A stretch of DNA of 64,000 nucleotides from Bacteroidota bacterium (GTDB lineage Bacteria; Bacteroidota; Bacteroidia; Cytophagales; Cyclobacteriaceae). The notes under the pieces were generated by a model. The model made no database searches. It saw nothing but the letters and a program-made list of their open reading frames with translations, and had not been told where the DNA came from. The position numbers were made by a program, and so were the translations under genes. Below are positions 8,379 through 17,363 of the stretch, piece after piece. The stretch spans positions 62,001-126,000 of the forward strand of contig JACOSO010000031.1 of assembly GCA_016178785.1 (NCBI GenBank), read 5' to 3'. Numbering within the stretch: position 1 is the stretch's first letter; each line of letters begins with the position of its first letter.

Positions 8379-9529
8379 AATTCCTTTACACTACTTGGCA
8401 AACTAATTACTCTGTTCTCTGCGTCCTGCGCATTAGAAAGATCACCACAGATACAATTATTAAACATTGGCAATTTATTCATTAAGGTCCAAACAGGACG
8501 GGCACTGATTTTCTGTGCATTGGAATAAGCGAGAAAGGCATCCCTTTCATCTCGATCCCTAAAGAACACATTATTTAACCAATAATTTGAATAAGTGTCT
8601 TTGGGCTCGACTGCAAATTCCAAACCCATCATGCCAAAAAGAGTTTTGTATTGATTAGCGAGCTCGCGTTTTTTATCGATAAACCTGTCCAACATCTCCA
8701 TCTGTGCACAGGCAAGTGCTGCATTCAGATTGGGCATTCGATAATTATAACCAACATGGTCATGGTTAAACTCCCATGGATGCGGAACTTTAGCTTGGGT
8801 GGTCAGGTGCTTCGCTAATTTACCAAGTGTCGCATTATTCGTTGTTATCACTCCACCACCGCCACTAGTAATTGTTTTATTGCCATTTAAACTGAAAGCT
8901 GAGACAAGGCCAAAAGTTCCGGTGTGCTTTCCTTTGTACTTGCTTCCAATTGATTCAGCCGCATCTTCCACCACTACAATATTGTAGCTTTTACAAACAT
9001 CCATTATTTCGTCTAACTCTACCGGATGGCCGAAGGTGTGCATTGGAACACATGCTGAGATACGTCTATTCGATGATTTATGGAAAGCCTCACCCTTTGA
9101 CACCAAACAATTTTGGTTGAGAAACTCCTTCAGTTTTGCTGCTGACAATCCTAAGGTTTTTTTATCAATGTCTATAAAAAGAGGATCTGCACCAACATAG
9201 TTGATTACATTACACGTAGCTACAAACGTCATTGGTTGAGTAATTACCAAATCGTCTCTTTTTACACCGGCAAGAATAAGCGCAACATGCAAGGCAGCAC
9301 TTCCATTTGCTGTAGCAACTGCGTGACCAGCACCTGTGTATTCTTTTACCATAGATTCAAACCGATCTACGTATTTCCCTATTGATGAAACGAAAGTAGA
9401 ATCAATTGCATCCATCACATATTTACGCTCATTGCCAATGAATAACGGCTCATGAAGCGCGATAGGGCCTTCAGGTTGATGATAGTACTCTCTTATGAAG
9501 CGGATAACGTCATTAAACTGTTCAGACAT
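8375..9529 (-). CDS. legC: LegC-family sugar aminotransferase (PLP)
   Basis: 384 residues, DegT/DnrJ/EryC1 family. It has the LegC-type opening IALHEPLFIGNERKYVMDAI, the PLP aspartate region VVEDAAESIGSKYKG and the Schiff-base lysine in FSLNGNKTITSGGGG near residue 217. It moves an amino group from glutamate to C4 of the 4-keto-6-deoxy-GlcNAc nucleotide made by LegB. The start overlaps the end of legB by eight bases. The long N-terminal part before the aminotransferase core (VIRFIREYYHQPEGP) is typical of LegC rather than of PseC or WecE. Confidence 0.9.
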   Translation of the reverse strand: MSEQFNDVIRFIREYYHQPEGPIALHEPLFIGNERKYVMDAIDSTFVSSIGKYVDRFESMVKEYTGAGHAVATANGSAALHVALILAGVKRDDLVITQPMTFVATCNVINYVGADPLFIDIDKKTLGLSAAKLKEFLNQNCLVSKGEAFHKSSNRRISACVPMHTFGHPVELDEIMDVCKSYNIVVVEDAAESIGSKYKGKHTGTFGLVSAFSLNGNKTITSGGGGVITTNNATLGKLAKHLTTQAKVPHPWEFNHDHVGYNYRMPNLNAALACAQMEMLDRFIDKKRELANQYKTLFGMMGLEFAVEPKDTYSNYWLNNVFFRDRDERDAFLAYSNAQKISARPVWTLMNKLPMFNNCICGDLSNAQDAENRVISLPSSVKEL

Positions 9530-10520
9530 TATAGATGGTAGATTTATATCGCCCTAAATTCGAAGTATCCCTAAACCAGTCAATCGTTTTTTTCAACCCC
9601 TGATCAAGATTATATTCTTGCTTCCATGAAGTAAGGGATTTTAGTTTTGCATTGGAGCCAAGCAAACGGTCAACTTCACTTTTTTCAGGTCGCAGTCTTT
9701 GGTCGTCAGTAACTATGCTGGATTTCGGGTTGATCATTTGAATAAGTTTAGTCGCTAACAGTTCGATACTGATTTCTGATTGAGTCGCAATATTTATCTC
9801 CTCCCCGATGCACTGATCTGACTTAGCAATTTCAATGAAACCATTTACTGTATCACTTACAAAAAGCAGATCACGAGTAGGGTGAATGGCTCCAAGTTTT
9901 AAAGCCGTTTCACCACTCAAAAGTTGCGTGATTATCGTAGGGATGACAGCACGAGATGACTGGCGTGGTCCATAGGTATTGAAGGGCCGAACTATTGTAA
10001 CTGGTAGATTGAAGCTTTTATAAAATGACTCTGCCATAGAATCTGAGCCAATTTTGCTCGCTGAATAAGGAGATTGACCCTGACGCTGATGTCTTTCATC
10101 AATGGGCACACAGCATGCAGTACCATAAACTTCGGATGTGGATGTCGTTAAGATCCGTGAGGTACCATACTCTCTGGCTGTCTGGAGAATATTTAAAGTT
10201 CCTTTGATGTTAGTATCCACGTAACTTTCAGGCGAATAATAACTATATGGAATTCCAATCAACGCTGCCAAGTGGAAAACAACATCAATATCCTTCATGC
10301 TGTTTTTAACGCTTCCAATGTCCCGGATGTCACCTGTTAATATCTTAATGCTATTCAGTTTTTCCTCAGGAAGGGTGTCTAACCAACCCCATGAATTAAA
10401 GGAGTTATAATAGCAAAAGGCAGAAACCAAGGCCCCTTCTTCTAGAAGTCTTTCAACAAGGTGGCTGCCTATAAAACCATCAGCTCCGGTAACCAGAATT
10501 TTTTTATCTCTTAGTATCAT
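9522..10520 (-). CDS. legB: NDP-N-acetylglucosamine 4,6-dehydratase (LegB)
   Basis: 332 residues, extended short-chain dehydrogenase. NAD-binding KILVTGADGFIGSHLVERLL at the N-terminus, the substrate-side FHLAALIGIPYSYYSPESYV, and the active-site STSEVYG with YSASK. The IPYSYYSPESYVDTN segment is typical of the LegB group. It oxidises C4 and removes water across C5-C6 of the nucleotide-activated GlcNAc as the first committed step. A 40-base gap separates it from the previous gene, unlike the overlaps that follow, so the legionaminic block may be a separately acquired module. Confidence 0.9.
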   Translation of the reverse strand: MILRDKKILVTGADGFIGSHLVERLLEEGALVSAFCYYNSFNSWGWLDTLPEEKLNSIKILTGDIRDIGSVKNSMKDIDVVFHLAALIGIPYSYYSPESYVDTNIKGTLNILQTAREYGTSRILTTSTSEVYGTACCVPIDERHQRQGQSPYSASKIGSDSMAESFYKSFNLPVTIVRPFNTYGPRQSSRAVIPTIITQLLSGETALKLGAIHPTRDLLFVSDTVNGFIEIAKSDQCIGEEINIATQSEISIELLATKLIQMINPKSSIVTDDQRLRPEKSEVDRLLGSNAKLKSLTSWKQEYNLDQGLKKTIDWFRDTSNLGRYKSTIYNV

Positions 10521-10560
10521 CTGCTCAACGTTTGCATTAATTGGTGGTCAACGGTATACT

Positions 10561-11490
10561 TTAATTGCCACTAAAATACTTTAATGTATCATTAATCTCC
10601 GTATCTATTCTTCCTTTAAAGGCTAATCCGGTATTCATTAGTTTTCGATTAGATATTTGCAAAGAAGCAACCTGAGAATCCATATCGAATTCCTTTCTGT
10701 GCAAGTCAACAGGTCGCTGCAAAAATTCCTCAGCGTTCTTTTTTATCAAGAGTGCCATATCCCATACAGACATTGAAGTACCAAAACCCAAATTGTAAAT
10801 TAAGTTTTCATCGTTTGTATGCCCCATCAAATGTGCGGTTGCAGCACACACATCCTCCAGACAAATAAAGTCACGCATTTGTAGTCCATCGCTGATTAAA
10901 GTCATCTTTCCGGCAGTAACAGCACTTCGACAAAGGTCATTCACGAGCAAAGTCCATCGATCTGCCGTAGGAAATGCCGGGCCTCCAAATGCATTGGTCA
11001 GCCTGATGACTAAATTATTCATGTCTTTTTCCACCGCATAAGCCAGTACATAATCTTCGGCACATTTATGTGTGATGGCGTACGGGTGAACAGGTTTTGT
11101 TAACGTGTTCTCGTCATAAAAACCCTGGAGTGGTTTGCCATAAACGTGGGCCGTAGAAAAATAGACAAACCTGTTTACACCCGCTTGATAAGCACAATCA
11201 AGCCAACGCAAGGTTTGCATTATGTTTACATCAATTGCCTTCTCCGGATATTTCAAACAATCATTTTCATTTAAAGAGGCCAGGTGAATAAACACTTTTG
11301 CACCTTTCAAAATGTTGTTGTCAGAAAACGCTACATCCGGATGGACTATCTTCAAATTTTGAGGCCATTTTACTGCGGGGAGCGATTCCGCCTGGCGCGA
11401 AAGGGCAATAACCTCGTTTCCCTTTTCTGTCAAGTACTTTGATAACCTGCCACCAATATATCCCAAGCCTCCCGAAATTACTATTTTCAT
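10561..11490 (-). CDS. NAD-dependent epimerase/dehydratase (extended SDR), sugar reductase candidate
   Basis: 309 residues with the SDR nucleotide-binding MKIVISGGLGYIGGRL and a FSTAHVYG active-site strand. The usual YxxxK is not clean: the sequence is HPYAITHKCAEDYV, so position +4 from Tyr is His and Lys is at +5. It follows rfbF, rfbG, an acyltransferase gene and a cupin gene, overlapping the cupin gene by four bases, so the likely job is reducing the 4-keto group of the CDP-6-deoxy sugar. The product sugar cannot be named. An epimerase role remains possible. Confidence 0.72.
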   Translation of the reverse strand: MKIVISGGLGYIGGRLSKYLTEKGNEVIALSRQAESLPAVKWPQNLKIVHPDVAFSDNNILKGAKVFIHLASLNENDCLKYPEKAIDVNIMQTLRWLDCAYQAGVNRFVYFSTAHVYGKPLQGFYDENTLTKPVHPYAITHKCAEDYVLAYAVEKDMNNLVIRLTNAFGGPAFPTADRWTLLVNDLCRSAVTAGKMTLISDGLQMRDFICLEDVCAATAHLMGHTNDENLIYNLGFGTSMSVWDMALLIKKNAEEFLQRPVDLHRKEFDMDSQVASLQISNRKLMNTGLAFKGRIDTEINDTLKYFSGN

Positions 11491-11948
11491 TCCCAGGAAT
11501 AGTTTATGTAATCATTTTCCAACGGAAGATTTTCAGATTCAGTCGGGTCATGGGGAATATTTGCAATGTTGAGCAGTATGTTTTCTCCCTCTCCTTTTCC
11601 ATAGAAGGTCATCCATATTCCAGGTGGTATGGTCAGCCGGAAATAGTTTTTGCGGGAAAGCATAATTTCAAAAAAAAACCCCTTAGTAGAACTTGCTTCG
11701 CGGTCATCAAACAACACGAATCCAATTTCACCTACAGGCACAATTATGTTGAGAGTCATCCGAGTATGCTTTTTCCAGCCCTTCTTTTTACCAAATAGCA
11801 CGTTTGAGAAATAGGCTTCACCAAATGAACTGAACGAGGCGTCAACCGATTTTAGACCATGCAAAACATCTCCGTTTTCATTCTGGATTATTTTCAGTGA
11901 AGTGAGTACAACACCCTCTAATTGTGCTATGTGTCTTGAATCAGGCAT
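11487..11948 (-). CDS. RmlC-like cupin (dTDP-4-dehydrorhamnose 3,5-epimerase family, divergent)
   Basis: About 153 residues from the ATG at 11948; a TTG 18 bases upstream is less likely. The strand pattern EAYFSNVLFGKKKGWKKH, then VGEIGFVLFDDREAS, then FRLTIPPGIWMTFYG follows RmlC, where these hold the active-site His, the Asp after the turn and the PxG-x-H loop. Here the first His is present, but the usual Lys before the second strand and the late His are not obvious. It may epimerise C3 and/or C5 of the CDP-4-keto-6-deoxy sugar made by RfbG, or be a noncatalytic relative. It overlaps the acyltransferase gene by eight bases. Confidence 0.6.
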   Translation of the reverse strand: MPDSRHIAQLEGVVLTSLKIIQNENGDVLHGLKSVDASFSSFGEAYFSNVLFGKKKGWKKHTRMTLNIIVPVGEIGFVLFDDREASSTKGFFFEIMLSRKNYFRLTIPPGIWMTFYGKGEGENILLNIANIPHDPTESENLPLENDYINYSWE

Positions 11949-13062
11949 GAATCGTACGTTTCCCAAAAAGTTTTAAATACTTTTTTATTGATGGGGTATT
12001 TCTTTCAAACAGAAAATAGACAACCCAGCAATAGATCAGCACCATCACCATAATCACCATGTAGTAAAACAGGTTTTGATAACTCCATGTCAGCCTTACT
12101 TGAAATAATAATGAACTTAACAACACTACAAGTGAGAGGTGAGTAACGTAAACCGAGTAAGAAATATCGGAAAGAAATTTTGCTACTTTTTGAACAAACC
12201 GTTGTCGCAAAGGTACTCTTGCTAGAGGAGCTAGCAATAAAGTAGTAGAAACAGCAAGAGAGAAATCGTTAAAGAATATAGGATTAATTCCTTTCCGAAT
12301 AAAAACCAATATGACAACAAATGCTAAACCAAAGATCAACGCGGCCCATTTTGCAGGAAAAATAGTATTTTTCTTTTGCACCAGAAGATAAAGTATTCCA
12401 CCTGCAAGCCAAATGAAAAAATAAAGTAAAATTCCTTTGTCTAAAAAAATTGCCGCACCGGTTGCAACAATGGCTAAAAAGGCTCTTATCGTGTTTCTAT
12501 AATATTTGACTACGGCAAAGTATATCAGTGGAAATAACATATAATACCAAAATTCATTGGCTAAACTCCACAGTGCACTATTCGATCCATATGTAGGCAC
12601 GGCAATGTTTTGAAGAAAAAAAACATTTCCTAAAAATGTAACGAGTCCGAGTTTACCGATTGGGCTGACGCCTTCCATAAATCTAATCTTGCCAGCATAA
12701 GCTAAGGATTCAGGTACCGTCAGTAATCCGATCGAGTCCAACACCAAAGTCAGGAGTAAGGCCGGAATTAATACTATCCAAAGACGGGCGAGTCGGTTAA
12801 ATAAATATTCTTTGGCGCTCCAGCGATTATTCAATACGGATTCATATATACTTCGAATGATAAAGAATCCGCTCAAGACAAAGAAAATCACGACAGCTTC
12901 GTGGCCAAAACCGGTAATAAAATAAAAAAACTGACTTACTAAACCGGTGCTACCGATTGTAATAGTCTCAAAAGTAAGCGCCCTTAAGTGCCCAATTAAG
13001 ACCACGATTGCTGAAACCCCTCTAAATAAATCGAACCATTGTAAATCGGTATCATGTTTCAT
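11941..13062 (-). CDS. Acyltransferase 3 family membrane protein (OafA-like)
   Basis: 373 residues with about ten hydrophobic helices. The family hallmark appears at the N-terminus: WFDLFRGVSAIVVLIGHLRAL, followed by VIFFVLSGFFIIRSI. These integral inner-membrane enzymes transfer acetyl or similar acyl groups to sugars of the glycan, often on the periplasmic side. The position between rfbG and the cupin/SDR pair suggests it decorates the sugar made by those genes or the finished repeat unit. The acyl group and target cannot be read from sequence. Confidence 0.85.
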   Translation of the reverse strand: MKHDTDLQWFDLFRGVSAIVVLIGHLRALTFETITIGSTGLVSQFFYFITGFGHEAVVIFFVLSGFFIIRSIYESVLNNRWSAKEYLFNRLARLWIVLIPALLLTLVLDSIGLLTVPESLAYAGKIRFMEGVSPIGKLGLVTFLGNVFFLQNIAVPTYGSNSALWSLANEFWYYMLFPLIYFAVVKYYRNTIRAFLAIVATGAAIFLDKGILLYFFIWLAGGILYLLVQKKNTIFPAKWAALIFGLAFVVILVFIRKGINPIFFNDFSLAVSTTLLLAPLARVPLRQRFVQKVAKFLSDISYSVYVTHLSLVVLLSSLLFQVRLTWSYQNLFYYMVIMVMVLIYCWVVYFLFERNTPSIKKYLKLFGKRTIHA

Positions 13063-13080
13063 TTCGAGTAATCAAAGTTT

Positions 13081-14178
13081 CTACACGACCCAACTTAATC
13101 CCTTCAGCGTAGCGCCTGAAATATATTCAAGAATTTGTTTTTTGGTAAACTCTTGCATATCGGTATTGCCATTGTAATATTCCCAATACCAGGAAGCGGT
13201 AAAGGTCATTGTCTCAGAAAAATTTAATACAGGCAACCACTTCAGGTATGTATTGGCTTTTTCACAGGAAAGTTTAAGCAACCCGGCTTCATGAAATGTT
13301 CCTGATTCCACAGTGACCCAATCCTTTGTTGATGATAGGTTCCAATGCTTTTTTATTGCATCCAGTACTTCCTTCACAGAAAATATCTGATCGGCCGATG
13401 GGCCAAAGTTGAAAGCTTCCCCGTTCATTTTATCTGATTCTGCTAAATGCTGTCCGGTCACTAAATACCCGCTTAGCGGCTCCAACACGTGTTGCCATGG
13501 TCTTGTTGAAGCGGGGTTTCTAATAATAACAGGATCGCCATTTGTCCATGACCGAATGCAATCGGGCACCAATCTCTTCTCAGCCCAGTCGCCACCCCCA
13601 ATTACGTTTCCTGCACGTACAGATGCCATACGCAAGTTGGGCAGGTGTTTGATAAAAGAATGGTAATACGAATAAATGAAAATTTCTGCAGCTGCCTTGG
13701 AGGCACTGTAGATATCTTTTCCACCAAGACGGTCAATTTCCCGATAGCCGTAAAGCCACTCTACATTTTCATAACATTTGTCGCTGGTGATCATCACCAG
13801 GTTGCACTTATTCGTTAAAGTCCTGGCAGCATCCATTACATTCACTGTACCCAACGCATTGGTTGAGATTGTACCATGTGGGTCAGCGTAAGAGTTCGCT
13901 ACTATTGGCTGAGCCGCCAAGTGAAAAATAAAATCGGGTCGGATTTGATGAATGCAATCCCTCAGTGGCTTCGCCTCGCGAATATCGATGTTATGATGTT
14001 TCACTTTTTTACTTAGAGTAAGCACATCAAACATAGCCGGAACCGAGGGGATGCTATTTGAAATCCCGTACACATCTGCGCCTAATTCAATTAACCAAAC
14101 ACTAAGCCATGATCCTTTAAAACCCGTGTTTCCGGTGATCAAAACTTTTTTTTCCTTATAAATATTTCCAAACATCAT
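13081..14178 (-). CDS. rfbG: CDP-glucose 4,6-dehydratase
   Basis: 365 residues, extended SDR. The N-terminal KKVLITGNTGFKGSWLSVWL is the RfbG-type nucleotide motif (TGFKGSW), followed by FHLAAQPIV, MITSDKCYEN and the catalytic DIYSASK. GNVIGGGDWAEKRLVPD is also characteristic. It converts CDP-glucose to CDP-4-keto-6-deoxyglucose. Start at the first of two adjacent ATGs, ten bases after the rfbF gene. Together with rfbF it defines a second activated-sugar branch beside legionaminic acid. No RfbH-type dehydrase is present, so 3-deoxy sugars such as paratose are not supported by this window. Confidence 0.93.
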   Translation of the reverse strand: MMFGNIYKEKKVLITGNTGFKGSWLSVWLIELGADVYGISNSIPSVPAMFDVLTLSKKVKHHNIDIREAKPLRDCIHQIRPDFIFHLAAQPIVANSYADPHGTISTNALGTVNVMDAARTLTNKCNLVMITSDKCYENVEWLYGYREIDRLGGKDIYSASKAAAEIFIYSYYHSFIKHLPNLRMASVRAGNVIGGGDWAEKRLVPDCIRSWTNGDPVIIRNPASTRPWQHVLEPLSGYLVTGQHLAESDKMNGEAFNFGPSADQIFSVKEVLDAIKKHWNLSSTKDWVTVESGTFHEAGLLKLSCEKANTYLKWLPVLNFSETMTFTASWYWEYYNGNTDMQEFTKKQILEYISGATLKGLSWVV

Positions 14179-14187
14179 CGAAATCTT

Positions 14188-14958
14188 TTACCACATCTTC
14201 CATTTAGCTTCTCCCCTTTCCCACAAGGAAACCAATTCGTTTCTATCACGAAGTGTATCCATAGGTAACCAAAATCCAGAATGTTTAAAAGCCATCATTT
14301 GGTCTTCTTTTGCCAATTGCTCCATGGGCTCTCTTTCAAAAACGATGGTATCACCAGCGATATAATTAAATACTTCAGGTTGACAAACAAAGAAGCCACC
14401 GTTGATCCATGACCCATCACCTTTTGGTTTTTCAGCAAAGGATTTTACTTCATCCTTTTCAGATAAATTCAGCGCACCAAACCGGCCCGAGGGCTGCACA
14501 GCCGTTACTGTTAAGTATTTCTTATTTTGCTTGTGGAAAGCGATCAGTGCCGGAATGTTTATTTCACCAACTCCATCGCCATAAGTAAGCATAAACGGTT
14601 TACCCTCCGTGTAGGACTGAATTCGTCTTACCCGTCCTCCGGTCATGGTCTCCTGCCCGGTATCAATTAAGGTAACTTTCCAAGGTTCAGCGAGTGAGTT
14701 ATGCACTTGTGTTGTGTTTGAAGAAAAGTCTATTGTAATATCTGATTGATGACGATAGTAATTGGCAAAATATTCTTTGATCAGATATCCTTTATAACCA
14801 AGGCAAATAATAAACTCATTGAATCCATAATGAGAATAAATTTTCATGATATGCCAGAGAATAGGTTTCCCTCCAATCTCAACCATGGGCTTTGGTTTTA
14901 CTTCGGTTTCTTCACTCAAACGTGTGCCAAAACCACCCGCCAGGATAACCACTTTCAT
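14188..14958 (-). CDS. rfbF: Glucose-1-phosphate cytidylyltransferase
   Basis: 256 residues, the usual length. The N-terminal VVILAGGFGTRLSEETEVKP, then KPMVEIGGKPILWHIMKIY, are RfbF signatures, with YGDGVGEIN as the metal-binding region and NGGFFV and LPMDTLRDR near the end. It makes CDP-glucose from CTP and glucose-1-phosphate, feeding RfbG directly downstream. It starts 44 bases after the stop of the Wzc-like gene and is probably in the same transcript. Confidence 0.94.
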   Translation of the reverse strand: MKVVILAGGFGTRLSEETEVKPKPMVEIGGKPILWHIMKIYSHYGFNEFIICLGYKGYLIKEYFANYYRHQSDITIDFSSNTTQVHNSLAEPWKVTLIDTGQETMTGGRVRRIQSYTEGKPFMLTYGDGVGEINIPALIAFHKQNKKYLTVTAVQPSGRFGALNLSEKDEVKSFAEKPKGDGSWINGGFFVCQPEVFNYIAGDTIVFEREPMEQLAKEDQMMAFKHSGFWLPMDTLRDRNELVSLWERGEAKWKMW

Positions 14959-15002
14959 TATTAATTATTCAGTTTCTCAATTTTTATTAAGTGAACGATG
15001 AT

Positions 15003-17363
15003 TTATGAATAATACCCTCCACCATTTTTTCTTTTCCCATAGCCATAACCGTAGCCGTAACCATAGCCGTAACCGTAACCAAAACCAGATTTATAAATGT
15101 CATTCAGAACAATGCTAATGTTTTTCAATTTGCCCGCGGTATAAAAATCCTGAATATCATTGAGAAAAGCTCTTGGTGTATAATTTTGTCTCACCACAAA
15201 TATTGTGTGGTCTGCATACTTAGCCAATACAAAAGCATCGGTGACCAGCGCAAGAGGCGGGGTGTCTACAATAATATAATCGTAGGTTTGGAGGGCCTCC
15301 TTCAGCAGAGTTTCAAAATGACCCGTAAGCAAAAGCTCAGATGGATTGGGTGGCACCGGCCCTGCACTTACAAGGTCAAGATTTTCTATCGATGTTCGTT
15401 GAACTACTTCATTGAAAGTACTCAATTGACTTAGGTAGCCACTTAGTCCCTTGTCATTGTCGAGTTCAAAATCAGAGTAAATTTTTGGCTTACGCATATC
15501 AGCGCCTATGATCAACGTCTTCCTGCCTGACATAGCAAATACTGTTGCGAGGTTTATTGTTGAAAAAGTTTTCCCCTCACTGCTGATCGAACTGCTCACC
15601 ATGAATACTTTCTTCAACTGGTTGCCCGTGAAGTAATTCAGGTTTGAGCGTATCGCACGAAATGATTCAGCTACGGCCGATTTTGGCTTGGAACTAACGG
15701 CTAAATTATCTTTTGACTCATTATGGCCTATCCCCCCAATGAACGGGATGTTGGTTATCTTATCAATATCTTCCTTCGATTGAATTCGCTGATTAAAAAA
15801 TTCCAAAAGGACAAACACTGCAATTGGCAGGATGAGCCCCAACGCCCAACCGAATAAATAGTTCTGACGAGTATTAGGAGTGATCGCACCTCCTTGCATT
15901 GGTGGATTTACAACCGCTATGTCCGACACATTTGCTGCTTTGGAAATACCGGCCTCCGACATTTTTTGCATCAGAAAAACATAAATCCCTTCCAGTAAAG
16001 AATAGTTGCGCTGGATGGTAACGAACTGTCGCTGGGCCGTAGGAAGGTGATCGATTTGTTTCTCTAATTCAGCAATTTGCTTGTTGAGAAGATCAGATTT
16101 GAATTTGTCTGTGACTCTTAGCGACTTTACAGATTCCAGCAGGTTACCTTTGATCTCTTCCAATCTTTTCATGCCCGTCTGTACCGTGGGGTTCTCAGTC
16201 AATCCTTTGCTAATAAACAATCTTAACTCTAATTGAATGTCTATCATTCTATTGACAAGCCCCGCCAGAATCGCATCATCAACACCGACTGATGAAGGAA
16301 GAATAACCAAATCGAGATTCTTACCACCACTTATGTACTTTATCAAATAATCGTAATAATTAGATCGGATAATCAGGTCTGTTCTTTGAATCTCTAGTGG
16401 ATTCAGTTTATCGAACAATCGCCTGGCCTCTTCATTTAATTGATCAGAAGTGTTGTTGATTTTAAACTGTTGCAATTGGCCTTCAAATATTTTCAGGGAG
16501 TCAGAAATATTCGCCAGTTGACTCTTAATGAACTGTATGGTTCGCTCTGCGGTTTGGTTCTTCTTATCTAAATCGTATAGCTGATACCTAGAAATCAACC
16601 CATTCATGAAGTCAATTTCTTTGGCAGGATTTGGGCCTGTAATGGTTAAATTAAGTACGCCAGATCCTTCTTCAGCCCACTCCGCCCTGAGCCCACCAAC
16701 GTACGAATCTGTGATACCCAGGGGGTCTAAAAAAGTGAGCAGCAATGGGGCATTTTTAATGGATTCAACACTTTGGTCCGCATTTTTCAAAATAACAAAA
16801 TAATGCCCGAGGTATTTGACGCTGTCGTTAAACCGAAATACTTTTTCACTTTTGATTTTATCTTCCTCGTCCCTTACCGAGTAGGTTTCTTCATTGAGCG
16901 CTTTAAAAATCAGGGAAGCGCCATACGAACCATTGCGCTCCAGCAACCTTACCTTAATTGGCAAACCGTAAGCTTCAGAAGTTTTTATTTTTCCTTCTTT
17001 ATAGAATGCAACTTCAAAGTTCAGATCTTCAATCACGCTTTCAATCAACGGGTAGGAGCGAATAATGTAGGGCTCGTTGAGGTAATTGCGGTACGGATCA
17101 AGAAGAGAGTTTTTGTAAAGCAAATCTCCCCCGCTGGATTCTTCTCTTTCTCTAATAATAACCGATGCCGTAACCGGGTAGATACGAACCGTATATCGGT
17201 TTCTCAGGTAAGCGATGGTGAGTGAGATTACTACCGAAATAGCAATGAGATACCAATAGCGTATGGCCCGTGCCAAAATTCTTTTGACATCAATTTTTAG
17301 TCCTTCGTTTTGAACTTGCTTTATAGACTGGTCAAATGGAGACAAATTATTAGGCGCCATCAT
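15003..17363 (-). CDS. Wzc-like polysaccharide co-polymerase with tyrosine autokinase domain
   Basis: 786 residues. Residues 30-50 hold the first membrane helix (YLIAISVVISLTIAYL), followed by a Wzz-type periplasmic region with coiled-coil segments, a second helix near residue 510 (LFGWALGLILPIAVFVLL), then a cytoplasmic BY-kinase: Walker A SSSISSEGKTFS near 595, Walker A' LIIGADMRKP, Walker B YIIVDTPP. The C-terminus holds a run of alternating Gly and Tyr (residues about 760-776) and ends GGGYYS; such tyrosine clusters are autophosphorylated in Wzc and tune polymer export. It overlaps the Wza-like gene by four bases, with which it should form the export machine. Confidence 0.93.
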   Translation of the reverse strand: MMAPNNLSPFDQSIKQVQNEGLKIDVKRILARAIRYWYLIAISVVISLTIAYLRNRYTVRIYPVTASVIIREREESSGGDLLYKNSLLDPYRNYLNEPYIIRSYPLIESVIEDLNFEVAFYKEGKIKTSEAYGLPIKVRLLERNGSYGASLIFKALNEETYSVRDEEDKIKSEKVFRFNDSVKYLGHYFVILKNADQSVESIKNAPLLLTFLDPLGITDSYVGGLRAEWAEEGSGVLNLTITGPNPAKEIDFMNGLISRYQLYDLDKKNQTAERTIQFIKSQLANISDSLKIFEGQLQQFKINNTSDQLNEEARRLFDKLNPLEIQRTDLIIRSNYYDYLIKYISGGKNLDLVILPSSVGVDDAILAGLVNRMIDIQLELRLFISKGLTENPTVQTGMKRLEEIKGNLLESVKSLRVTDKFKSDLLNKQIAELEKQIDHLPTAQRQFVTIQRNYSLLEGIYVFLMQKMSEAGISKAANVSDIAVVNPPMQGGAITPNTRQNYLFGWALGLILPIAVFVLLEFFNQRIQSKEDIDKITNIPFIGGIGHNESKDNLAVSSKPKSAVAESFRAIRSNLNYFTGNQLKKVFMVSSSISSEGKTFSTINLATVFAMSGRKTLIIGADMRKPKIYSDFELDNDKGLSGYLSQLSTFNEVVQRTSIENLDLVSAGPVPPNPSELLLTGHFETLLKEALQTYDYIIVDTPPLALVTDAFVLAKYADHTIFVVRQNYTPRAFLNDIQDFYTAGKLKNISIVLNDIYKSGFGYGYGYGYGYGYGYGKRKNGGGYYS
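15036..15086 (-). repeat. Hexamer repeat coding for the Gly-Tyr tail of the Wzc-like kinase
   Basis: About eight imperfect copies of a six-base unit (GGY TAY on the coding strand) encode Gly-Phe and then seven Gly-Tyr pairs. Both Gly codons (GGT, GGC) and both Tyr codons (TAC, TAT) alternate irregularly, so the tract is not a clean slippage product. The six-base period keeps frame when units are gained or lost, which would change the number of phosphorylatable tyrosines. Confidence 0.85.

Noticed and set aside
15036-15086. CRISPR-like or satellite repeat
   Set aside because: Six-base units without spacers, fully inside a coding frame.
16773-17225. 150-residue frame on the plus strand inside the Wzc-like gene
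   Set aside because: Antisense shadow of a well-supported kinase gene with no family features.
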